From: Bolinopsis microptera
Taxonomy: Eukaryota; Ctenophora; Tentaculata; Lobata; Bolinopsidae
Direction: 5' to 3'
Assembly (NCBI RefSeq): GCF_026151205.1
Contig: NC_087083.1
Coordinates: 14,872,280 to 14,936,279, forward strand
Length of the DNA stretch: 64,000 nt
Part shown: positions 1 through 34,818 of the stretch, piece after piece
How positions within the stretch are numbered: the stretch's first letter is position 1
How the letters are laid out: each line of letters begins with the position of its first letter
Notes under the pieces: model-generated
The model's input: the letters and a program-made list of their open reading frames with translations, nothing else
Database searches by the model: none
Told to the model about the DNA's origin: nothing
Program-made: the position numbers and the translations under genes

Positions 1-35
1 GGACACGCCCAAATTGATTTAAAATAGCTGAAATC
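1..35 (+). repeat. Possible fragment of the 184-bp satellite
   Basis: The first bases (GGACACGCCCAA, then AAAATAGCTGAAATC) resemble the stretch of the satellite monomer at 50.7-61.3 kb that reads GGCCACGCCCATCC, then AAAATAGCTGAAATC. Only about 30 bases are comparable, so a chance or partial match is possible. Confidence 0.35.
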
Positions 36-480
36 ACTGAATGCTGAAAATTGTTATTTTCACGATTTTTATCAACTTTGGAGTCCCTGTTGTCATCCCA
101 GTTCTTTTTAAAATCTTCTAAAAATTTGCACGCTTATCAAACTATATATGAAATACCACTATGCAAAAATTTATGGTGATTCAATATTGTATGCGCACGC
201 AACGTCTGCTCAAAGTTTGCACGTGCGAAAGGTGAGAATTTTGCTCATTCGTGATTTCGAATATATTCTGCTTTCCCACGATATTTGAATGGCATTATAT
301 ATGAATTTAATGCCAACTTGAATGAGTAAAAAGTGCCATATTCAGTCTGTTATCGACAAATATGCATACCTAAAACAAGGAAACGTTTTCAAAGGTAAAA
401 TTTCGAAATCGTTGAAATTGCCTCCTTATTAATGAAGTTTCGACTGTGTAAATTATCCTGACATTATAATCAAAAAAAGA

Positions 481-735
481 TGATATTTGACCAAAACTCA
501 TAATCATGGGTCGCTCGCTTTTCCCATTCTATAAGCTTTATTCATTATTACAATTCGTAAGCCGTGAATGAATGGGAAAAGCGAGCGACCGATTTCATTC
601 TCGGTATCAATTTGCATTTGCGGGCGGTTCCTCAAATTAATATCATTTTTCTTTTGTTTGGAAAAGAGAGACACTGGCAGCGGTTCACTCTACCCATGAT
701 TATATTATATTATGGGTTTTGGTCAAACATATATG
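481..735. repeat. Imperfect inverted repeat, MITE-like
   Basis: TGACCAAAACTCATAATCATGGGT followed by a CGCTCGCTTTTCCC block (about 488-530) has its reverse complement split in two: GGGAAAAGCGAGCG at about 573-588, and ACCCATGATTAT plus GGGTTTTGGTCAAA at about 693-727. This is the shape of a foldback element with an internal insertion. No ORF of substance lies inside. Confidence 0.5.
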
Positions 736-1270
736 TATATACTTCACGACAATCTGTTGTAAAACAGGGGTTCCAGAATTAACCCATTTCCCGATACACC
801 TGAAACTTGAAAATTTTTTACAATTACAGTGGTCAACGTTTAGAGACGCCCTGCAAAATTTAGGATCTCTAACTTAATTTTAACATGGTTTTAAGGCACC
901 AGAATATGGCGATCTTGGGTTTTTACCTAATTTCGTATAACATGCTGGCCCGTATTTTGCGCAAATTTCTTCTTAAAAACCTCCACATAACTATTTTTTA
1001 TTCCTGTCATCTTTAACATTGAATTAGTATGTTTTGAACTTAAATATACCTGCTGAACTACTTTCGATGATGCTTAATGCCTGATAAATAATAAAGTTGT
1101 ATAATAGTTAAGGCCAGGGGTAAATAGTAAAGGGGGTAAAAAGTATTGTGAATATAATTGATAATGGCAACGGTAATGCTTGCCAGCATTGTGGTACTAG
1201 AAATATAAAACTTCACCTATATGCTATAATCACCTAGCTTGCTAGTCTATTGGGCTCTTACTGATTCGCC

Positions 1271-1617
1271 ATTCGCTCGCCCAAAAATTTCACGTGACTT
1301 TGGTTTTTATGGTTTTGCAGCCGTACAAAACGGTTTTACATAAACCCTAATCCTAAGACCCTAATCATAACCCCGAAGCTAACCATAACCCTTACCACAA
1401 CCCTAACCCTAACTCGGGCCCTAAACAATCGAATTCGTATTTTACTAGCCTGTCACGTGACCAAAACGGTTTTTTGCCCATAACTCTCCAGGAAGCATTT
1501 TAACCCTACGTCATGGGGGATGATTCGGAATCAGCGTCTTAAAATACACCGATCTAGATCACTTTCATGCCCAAAGGGCCTTTTCACAAGAATTTTCTTA
1601 AAATTTGGGCGAGCGAT
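1271..1617. mobile_element. Short TIR element (non-autonomous)
   Basis: The terminal inverted repeats share TCGCTCGCCCAAA (left about 1273-1285; reverse complement near 1603-1615). Further homology extends outward, with CTCTTACTGATTCG on the left facing GATTTAGTAGGAGCGAG on the right. The 0.35-kb interior codes for nothing and contains the telomere-like tract. A related pair of termini occurs at 45069 and 45378. No target duplication could be fixed. Confidence 0.5.
1341..1427. repeat. Degenerate CCCTAA-type telomere-like tract
   Basis: About 85 bases of imperfect CCCTAA / AACCCT units (for example ACAACCCTAACCCTAACTC), equivalent to TTAGGG on the other strand. It is too degenerate and too short to be a functional telomere and lies inside the TIR element at 1271-1617. 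Confidence 0.6.
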
Positions 1618-1642
1618 TTAGTAGGAGCGAGTCTATTGCCCG

Positions 1643-1775
1643 GCTTGTAGCGCGATGCACTACTGGGTCGCGCGCGCATCAAATAATGCTTCTCTTCGGT
1701 AGATCGGCGAGATGCACCACTGTGCCTCACCGAGCTGCGAAGGATTGACATCGTGAATCAATTGCCCGGCCCGTT
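1643..1775 (+). repeat. Dispersed repeat, copy 1
   Basis: GC-rich for this window, with AGATCGGCGAGATGC, GGATTGACATCGT and CGCGCATCAAATAATGC blocks. The same blocks occur in the same order on the minus strand at 44410-44590, so this is a dispersed SINE- or MITE-like repeat. I see no convincing tRNA-type A/B boxes. Confidence 0.6.
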
Positions 1776-1864
1776 ATATTGTATATATTCTCCCGTACAA
1801 AAGAAGCCCGAAAAGAGCGCCGCGCATTGGGATTAGATCGGCGTGCCAGGTAACCTTGTCATAC

Positions 1865-2225
1865 TCATTGCTCTATCCAGAGCCCTTGCGCTTGCAGTAG
1901 CGCGCGCCCGCAGTGGCTCGAAAGCACATGGTGATGGTTAGGTGAAACCTTGTCATACGCGGAGTGCGCGGCTCCCCCTGTATCGTAGAAACTCTACCAT
2001 AGTGAAACGACCGTGGGGTCACGACGTGATACAACGGTAACCCCGTCCCTTATACTAATACTATGATAGAAATGTACATGAAGCACTTTCTTTTTTGATA
2101 TTTTAGCTAAGTTGTTTTATATTTATAAATTTTATAATATGCACCGTTTGTTGCTCTAACCAGAGCCCTCTCGCTTGCAGTAGCGCGCGACCGCCGGAGG
2201 CGGCAAAGAGGGCTCTATCCATGGC
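1865..2225. repeat. Two copies of a GC-rich hairpin module
   Basis: The block from GCTCTATCCAGAGCCC to CTTGCAGTAGCGCGCG at about 1870-1910 recurs at about 2153-2195. The second copy folds as AGAGCCCTCT pairing with AGAGGGCTCT around an inner CCGCC/GGCGG stem. No RNA gene family is recognised. Confidence 0.45.
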
Positions 2226-2348
2226 CACAAACTGGCACCACAAATCGTGGTGCCAGATTTCCTCCCATATTTCTGATGCCGCGCGGGACGTGTCAGTCAT
2301 TTTTAGTCATGTCCGTGGATTGTGATTGTAATATCGGAAAACAATATT

Positions 2349-2625
2349 TTCTCATTGGATTTGATTTTTGTAGAGAGCTAATATACCTTCTTTGATCATG
2401 CACTCCATTTAACAAATTTTGCTTGTTTCTTTATCTGTTGCAATCATTCGGTTGATCATTCGGCGGATGATCCAAAGGGCCGGGACATATTTTAATGTTA
2501 AATTCTCAATAACCAGCAGACTTGTTACCAGTTACCTTGCTACACTTTTGTCATTTGCAATTGGACTTTAGATTTATTTTCTCATTGGATTAGATTTTTG
2601 TAGGGAGCTAATATACCCTTTTTTG
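2349..2625 (+). repeat. Direct repeat running into the first gap
   Basis: A 45-base block beginning TTCTCATTGGATT and containing GAGCTAATATACC occurs at about 2349-2395 and again at about 2577-2625, immediately before the N run. It may be a real duplication or an artefact at the contig end. Confidence 0.5.
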
Positions 2626-2725
2626 NNNNNNNNNNNNNNNNNNNNNNNNNNNNNNNNNNNNNNNNNNNNNNNNNNNNNNNNNNNNNNNNNNNNNNNNNNN
2701 NNNNNNNNNNNNNNNNNNNNNNNNN
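2626..2725. other. Assembly gap (100 N)
   Basis: Exactly 100 Ns, the usual placeholder for a gap of unknown size. Confidence 1.
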
Positions 2726-2744
2726 GTTTTTTAAGATGGCCCTG

Positions 2745-3035
2745 TCTAAACAGGTATTTTAAGATAGGGTCCCCAGGGTTGAAACAGAGTTTTTTTTGAT
2801 GGGAAATGTTGAAAGAGTATTTAAGTGTACCATGTTAACAGAGTATTTTAAGATAGGTACCATGTCCTGAAACAGAGTATTTTAAGATAGGTACCATGTC
2901 CTGAAACAGAGTATTTTAAGATAGGTACCATGTCCTGAAACAGAGTATTTTAAGATAGGTACCATGTCCTGAAACAGAGTATTTTAAGATAGGTACCATG
3001 TCCTGAAACAGAGTATTTTAAGATAGGTACCATTT
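2745..3035 (+). repeat. 34-bp minisatellite
   Basis: The unit runs from TATTTTAAGATAGGTACCAT to GTCCTGAAACAGAG. It is well conserved over about six copies, with degenerate copies at the left edge beside the gap, so the array may continue into the gap. Confidence 0.9.
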
Positions 3036-3135
3036 TATACTGTTGTAGTCCCGGTACGGTAATTGTAGTGACAGTTTTCTTTTTGTTTTGTCCTTTTTTA
3101 AAAGGAGACTGTTAATTTCGACTTCGAGCTCGGGT

Positions 3136-3235
3136 TTTCTTTATTGGGCGGCGCTCAGCCTATCATTCCGCCGAATTCATATTGTTTATGAAGTATGACT
3201 ATGAACATTATAGCCTGGGGTCTACGGTTTTTTTA
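3136..3235 (+). repeat. Dispersed GGCGGCGCTCAGC repeat, copy 1
   Basis: The ordered blocks are GGGCGGCGCTCAGCC, CATTCCGCCGAATTC, ATTGTTTATGAA and AGCCTGGGGTC. The same order is seen at 3421-3515 and 45142-45236, which defines a roughly 95-bp family that does not code for protein. Confidence 0.7.
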
Positions 3236-3420
3236 ATAGTATTTAGCGTTTAGTGCTGCTAATGAGCTAACTTATCAGCTGGCGTATTTGTCCGACGAGA
3301 TTCCTGAGAGTGAGAGTAGACATCACCACTAAAGACAAAGCTGAGACCCAGCTTTGTGCATGATGGCAGCAGCCTGATGGATACTGTGATTCATGCGTTC
3401 TTTAAGTTTACCTACTTGAG

Positions 3421-3515
3421 CTAGAGCTTATTTACTGGGCGGCGCTCAGCTAATCAGCTTGTCATTCTGCCATTTCTTTTATGAACACCAAATCCTGAGG
3501 TCCCCAGGTAAAAGG
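3421..3515 (+). repeat. Dispersed GGCGGCGCTCAGC repeat, copy 2
   Basis: It has GGGCGGCGCTCAGC, TGTCATTCTGCC, TTTATGAA and CCTGAGGTCCCCAGGTAA, in the same order as the copies at 3136 and 45142. Confidence 0.7.
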
Positions 3516-4378
3516 TTATTTAACCTTTATAACACAGATAGAGTGGGTGACTCTGATATTCCTTTGCTTTACTTTGCTCTCTAGAACGACAATATAACAT
3601 GTAACAGTTTCTACATACGGCCTTAGTCCTTAACCGGGCGAGTAGACAGTGAGCTACCAGCTAACTAATGGTATTGGGACAGCAGCAACGAAACGATATA
3701 CTGGTCTTTCTGAATAGAGAGTTATTAGTTCACTAATGGTATTGGGACCAGAACAGAGAGAGAGAGAGAGACAGGTATTGGGAGAGCACAGTAATATTGA
3801 CCCCAGGCAAAGAGCTGCACCGCATACGCCCCATTCATCCAGCCTTATATAGTTGAGTCAACTGGAATCTAACCATTTTTTAGTTGAAAAGTGATCTGTA
3901 TGCACGATCAGAGATCCACTGGTTCAGCAAAGTTCTCAGACATCTTGTTGTTGAGTTATAACCTAGTTTTAATGCTCTCGTGAGTAGCAAGTTGAAGTAA
4001 AGCACTTAATTCAAAATATTTCAGCTTACGAGAGTTTAGTGTTAATCTTGGGCATACTAAGACTTCAGGATGTATTATAACTAACTCAAATGTAAAAATT
4101 CATAAAATTTGGTTGTAAAGATACATATATAACTATTAGTGCAGTGGAGGTAGCGGTGTGGTGCATTAATAGAGTGACAGCCTACTGATTTAGAGTTGTT
4201 TTTAAGTGAGCATAATGGGTATTTTTTGGACCTTAAGGCTTCAGTATGGCAACTTCAAAATTGGTTCTTATAATCATTTATTAAATATTGGTTATTTAAC
4301 TGTCGTTATTTGTTGTAATATGTGGCCTATTTTCCCGTGTAGTTTTTAACGGAGGTTTTTGACGTATCATTTCGTATC

Positions 4379-4442
4379 ATGCGGATAATCTTGCTGCTGT
4401 CCCTTTTCTTTATTGAAAATGCTGCTGAGGATCTAGATGAAG
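4379..4442 (+). CDS. Exon 1, signal peptide
   Basis: ATG is followed by a hydrophobic core (RIILLLSLFFI) and an Ala-Ala region before the acidic EDLDE. The exon ends in phase 1 at a GTAGGA donor, and the trailing G joins the first two bases of exon 2 to make a Gly codon. Confidence 0.6.
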
Positions 4443-6690
4443 GTAGGATCACCATTCACCATAGTTTTTACATAATTTATATTGTTAGCAGTCAAATAAT
4501 ACTTTAAAATTCGATTGAACTATGAAATGGACAATTGATTAAATATATTCATAACACAATCGTCGAGTAATTTCCATAATTGATTATATTTTACTTGTGA
4601 TATTATTATCTACCAGCTGATGTACTGTTATCTGCTTTAAGATAATAACGTGGTTATAACAACAGGTTGGATAGCAGTACAACGTAAGGTTCTTATAGAC
4701 TTCAATCCGGAGCAGTATTCTCTTGAAATAAAGACTGATAGCACGCTAGGGAGTAAAGATATGGTGCGTGTGTACTTCTACACTTCACAGTTAGACAGCC
4801 GTTCAGGAGGACTCTTCTTCGACTTCTCCACTTCTCCTCAGTACGCTTTTTTCGATTGCAGCTCGGACCGCTTTAACTTCCCTACTGACCTACCTACTGC
4901 AACAGACAAGGTATGGAGGGTAACGTTAACTAGAACCTCAGGTATCAGACTAGTGGTACACTGTAACGAGAAGGAGGTGCTCAACTTCCTGATGTCAGGC
5001 TCAACGTGTGGTCGGAGTTACTGGAGCACTTACTGGAGCAGGGACATTGCATGGATACAGTTTGATCACGACGACACTGCGTCTGATTTCTACAGACCTC
5101 AACCAGGTAACTGGGTAATTCAAGATCTAAAATCTAAAATACGAAGATAAATGTTGATTGTAAAACGTGCATAATAGTTTAACGTGCCTATGAACGTGAC
5201 GTGTAATACTCGATGTATTTCTAAATACAATTTGTTTTCTTTTATGGAATAATTGAGCCCTGTATAAAATATGTGAACTATCAAACTTGTTTAATTAGCA
5301 AGGGCAATATTTTTCAGGATGTACTAGACTGAAGGCTGAGTGGACAAGTACGATTGAGGCAGCAGCCGACTTTCCAGTAGACCCAGGAACTGTCTTGGAA
5401 GTGACCTGTTCTGACCCAGGAGCTCTCAACAAAGGGAGCAATGAAGTGACTTGCACGATAGGGACAGAATTCACCTTCTCAATAGAGCCTTGTTGCTTCA
5501 GCCTAGGTAAATCATTATAATAATATTTGTCATGCGCATAATCTGGTAACTGGTTTAACAACTGATTTGAAAACAGACTTTTTGGAAGGTGGATGCATAA
5601 TTATAAAAACAGGTCAACACTCCAAAATGTAGGATAAAATCCAATTGCCCCACTTGACCCGACCATGTCCAAAATGACCCCTGTCCAGATTTACCCCACC
5701 CTACCCAACTGTTAACTTAGATATCAATTAAAACAAGAAAACGTGATAACTTCATATCTGCCAAATATCTTTATTTGAAATGTATACACCCTTTTGAATA
5801 TCTCCCTTGCAAGCATTCAAGCATAATTTCTAAATTTCGGTCGGCAATTTCTGTAGATAACACTCTAAATAACTCTAATTCAGGTTAGTAACTTAATAAT
5901 GAAGCAGGAATTTTTACACGAGAAAGCGACGCGATGAACGATGAACGATTCACCATAAGCTATATTATATAATAATGTTTTTGTTTGTTCTCAATAAGTG
6001 AAATCATCGTCAATAATATTAGCACGTACATAATTAACATAACATATATTGTAAATTTGATCTCCTAAAACCTCATGCTCGATTAAAATCGTTTAACTGC
6101 TGATAATATTGTAGGTGAATTATATTAATGAATCAAGTTCTAATTTCAGAGCAACGAGGCATCAAAAGAACAGAGGACCGTTCACAAAGGATCCTTCTCA
6201 ATCTGTCATAATGAATTAGTTCCTTCATAGGGCCGCTTCTATCTAGCACTTCTCATCTACTCAGTAACGGTAATGACTTTGCTATCTTACAGTTTACACT
6301 CTACACCCGAAGAGAATTTACATTCTACACCAAAAATTTAAGAAGCAGTCCCTTATCTTCTTTGCATCTGGATTGCTATTTCTGTTTGTAGCTTCAGCGG
6401 TATTTTTAGCACTGGGTAAAGAATCAAGGAAATTTCCTAAAAAGATAGCTGTGATGACAATAATTGTGCTAATAACTTCAGGTTTGGTTGCAACCGTTAT
6501 AATCTTGAAACGTTCCGGTGAAGCGAGCAAGAAAACGGAAAAGGCACAAACATCTGATGGAACGAGAGCTTCAGCGACAAGAACACGCTCGAGGGGCTTA
6601 ATGTCTTTTAGCACATGCACTTCTGCATATGAAGTTGTGAAATCAGAGCCAAAAGAAGATGAAGAAGAGGAAGTGGTGGCGAGGAAGAGG
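4379..6690 (+). CDS. Uncharacterised secreted/membrane protein, spliced gene
   Basis: Proposed exons are 4379-4442, 4666-5106, 5318-5506 and 6293-6690. Every internal junction is GT-AG and phase 1, as is usual for shuffled extracellular modules. Exon 1 encodes a signal peptide (MRIILLLSLFFIENAAEDLD). Exon 2 encodes a module of about 147 residues with Trp/Asp-rich motifs (VWRVTLTRTSGIRLVVHC, YWSRDIAWIQFD) that I cannot assign to a named domain. Exon 3 encodes 63 residues with paired cysteines, loosely resembling a CCP/sushi fold. Exon 4 encodes two hydrophobic helices (around SGLLFLFVASAVFLALG and MTIIVLITSGLVATVIIL) and an acidic tail; reading on past 6690 without splicing reaches a stop at 6715-6717. 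The start ATG is the only one that gives a signal peptide in frame with exon 2. The function is unknown. The gene may lie inside an intron of the ABCC gene on the other strand. Confidence 0.6.
4666..5106 (+). CDS. Exon 2, unknown extracellular module
   Basis: 441 nt between ACAACAG and a CAG|GTAACT-type donor, phase 1 at both ends. It has no stop codons and shows a typical coding composition. It starts GWIAVQRKVLIDF and ends ASDFYRPQP. Confidence 0.7.
5318..5506 (+). CDS. Exon 3, Cys-containing CCP-like module
   Basis: 189 nt between TTTTTCAG and CTAG|GTAAAT, phase 1 at both ends. The cysteines fall in CTRLKAEW, EVTCSDPG, NEVTCTIG and EPCC. The spacing is only loosely like a CCP domain. Confidence 0.6.
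6150..6211 (+). CDS. Alternative terminal exon (soluble form?)
   Basis: After TTTCAG, a phase-1 entry gives a 20-residue basic tail ending at TAA (6209-6211). Joined to exon 3 it would make a secreted protein with no membrane segment, as an alternative to the exon at 6293-6690. This is inference from phase only. Confidence 0.35.
6293..6690 (+). CDS. Exon 4, transmembrane segments and acidic tail
   Basis: The acceptor TCTTACAG gives a phase-1 entry that is in frame with the long ORF. It encodes two hydrophobic helices and a tail with KEDEEEE-like acidic residues. An AGG|GTAAAT donor at 6690 could lead to a further exon; without splicing, the frame stops at 6717. Confidence 0.5.
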
Positions 6691-6717
6691 GTAAATTCCA
6701 ATGAAGAACGTTAGTGT

Positions 6718-7570
6718 TAGAGAGGTGAAACTGAACACCAAAGCATTTAATGAGACAAGGAGAGACATTGATAGTTTGTATTAAGACTAAATAACATGGT
6801 TACTTGGAAGTTTGTACTATTGCGATGTGATTATTTAGTGACAGTGTTCTGTTTACGTTTCTATTGTGCTTAAGTGTGTGATCTATTTTTTAATTTAAAC
6901 GAAATGATTTATTTTAAAATTAAACTTCTTTTCCCGGATGCGCTGGTGCTGTTATGTTTGATGGGGAGGTGGATTATCCCTAAATAACATTATTTATAAT
7001 AACAGTTAATTTGTGAATATATTTTTCATGTTGTTTCACGTGAGTTACAATGTTAAATTTGATAATTATTTGTTTTAGAATTTAAAGAATGTCAATGAAT
7101 CACTATCAGTCGGAAATATTTCTCTTCAATTTCGTTTCTTCAATTTGATACAGTGTCCAGGAGCAAGAGCAGGAGCAAGAATTCTAAAACCACCGTCCTA
7201 AATCAATCCAAATCCAATAACGCTGTAAGTACATTATAAACGGTACAAATATCATCACTTGATTCTTTTTCATACAACCAAAATAACTATTGTTTATTTT
7301 GCCTCCCGCTGTATCAAAAATATAATATCCATTCCAACAGACACAATATGGAACATAAAAAATTGTTAAAAGTAATTGAAGTGACGCCAGGTTTAATCTG
7401 TTGAAATAAAACTGTTGTGAATTTGCAGTTTGGCTTTATAGAACACTCGTCGATTTATACTTTATACTACTAATATGTTTTTTTAAAATATGATTTTAAC
7501 TATATGAGCAAATATTCGGTGTCTTTACAGCAATTTTTTAATGATAATCAAGCTAAAGGAAGCATACAGC
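6718..7570 (+). other. AT-rich interval, possible extra exon at 7154-7224
   Basis: Mostly AT-rich with no clear coding. The stretch 7154-7224 is bounded by GATACAG and a GTAAGT donor. It reads either as an Arg/Lys/Ser-rich segment or, in phase 0 from 6690, as a short tail ending in TAA. It is too short to decide. Confidence 0.25.
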
Positions 7571-7573
7571 TAA

Positions 7574-7767
7574 CTGTCACCAAGATGTAATTAGATCGAA
7601 CGCAGAAATTAGATCGAATCGGTTTGATCTAGGAATTAGATCGAACGCCGGCGCGGAATTCAATGTATTTGTATAATATGTATCTCGCGCCGGCGTTCGA
7701 TCTAATTCCTAGATCGAACCGGTTCGATCTAATTTCTGCGTTCGATCTAATTACATCTTGGTGACAG
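7574..7767. mobile_element. Foldback MITE with TAA target duplication
   Basis: Two near-perfect inverted arms of about 80 bp (7574-7654 and 7687-7767) flank a loop of about 32 bp. The ends are CTGTCACCAAGATG and CATCTTGGTGACAG, flanked by TAA on both sides (7571-7573 and 7768-7770). A 3-bp TWA duplication is known for PIF/Harbinger elements, so a Harbinger-derived MITE is likely. The arms hold internal ATTAGATCGAAC repeats. There is no coding capacity. Confidence 0.85.
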
Positions 7768-7893
7768 TAATACTTAAAATTGTTCCATACTTCGGACAAA
7801 CTTCACCTTTAAAATCCGTTCAATCCCTTTCACCCTGCTTCTTAAGAAAATGATGTTATTAATTAATCTCCATTCTCCAATTACTTGCCCTAC

Positions 7894-34451
<26,558 letters not shown>

Positions 34452-34499
34452 CTACATGTGAGGAGGAGAGGGAACTCAGCAAGATCAACAATTTTATAA

Positions 34500-34750
34500 G
34501 GTAATTAGTAATTAGTAATTGGTAATTAGTAACCTTCTAGAGGGAGGGGGGAGGGGGGCATCTACCTGGAACATTCCTCATAGTCCCAATACAATGTAGA
34601 CTATGCGCTGAGAATGTTCGAGAATAAGCTTCGATATCTCAGACGACACGTGCCCAGGTGGAGCCGCGCATTTCGAACTGTTAGTTCCCTAATACAAGTG
34701 GGTTATTTAATTATTATAATATAAGTATGGTAATTGGTTGCCTCAAGTGA
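34500..34750. other. Interval between ABCC and ERO1
   Basis: I see no recognisable exon of either gene, although both should have 5' exons here or nearby. It contains AATTAGT repeats and a G-rich run near 34540-34558. Confidence 0.5.
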
Positions 34751-34818
34751 ATGAATGTGGTGCAGTGTGTGACGTTATTACTGTTTGTGGGAATCCCATT
34801 ATTTGGATTTACTGCTAC
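34751..34818 (+). CDS. ERO1: Possible ERO1 exon 1 (signal peptide)
   Basis: The ATG begins [20 protein letters not shown], a good signal peptide as an ER-lumenal protein needs. The frame closes at TGA soon after, and no donor here fits the phase-2 entry of the next recognised exon, so intervening exons must be missing or the ATG is a coincidence. Confidence 0.4.

Larger units (their letters stand above)
3036..4378. other. Non-coding interval with two dispersed repeat copies
   Basis: No coding exon was recognised. It contains two copies of a roughly 95-bp repeat (3136-3235 and 3421-3515), a short GA microsatellite near 3757, and an ACTAATGGTATTGGGAC motif repeated near 3666 and 3731. Confidence 0.5.

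Noticed and set aside
2151-2220. tRNA-like hairpin
   Set aside because: The stem-loop AGAGCCCTCT/AGAGGGCTCT has no T-loop consensus or anticodon arm; two diverged copies point to a repeat.
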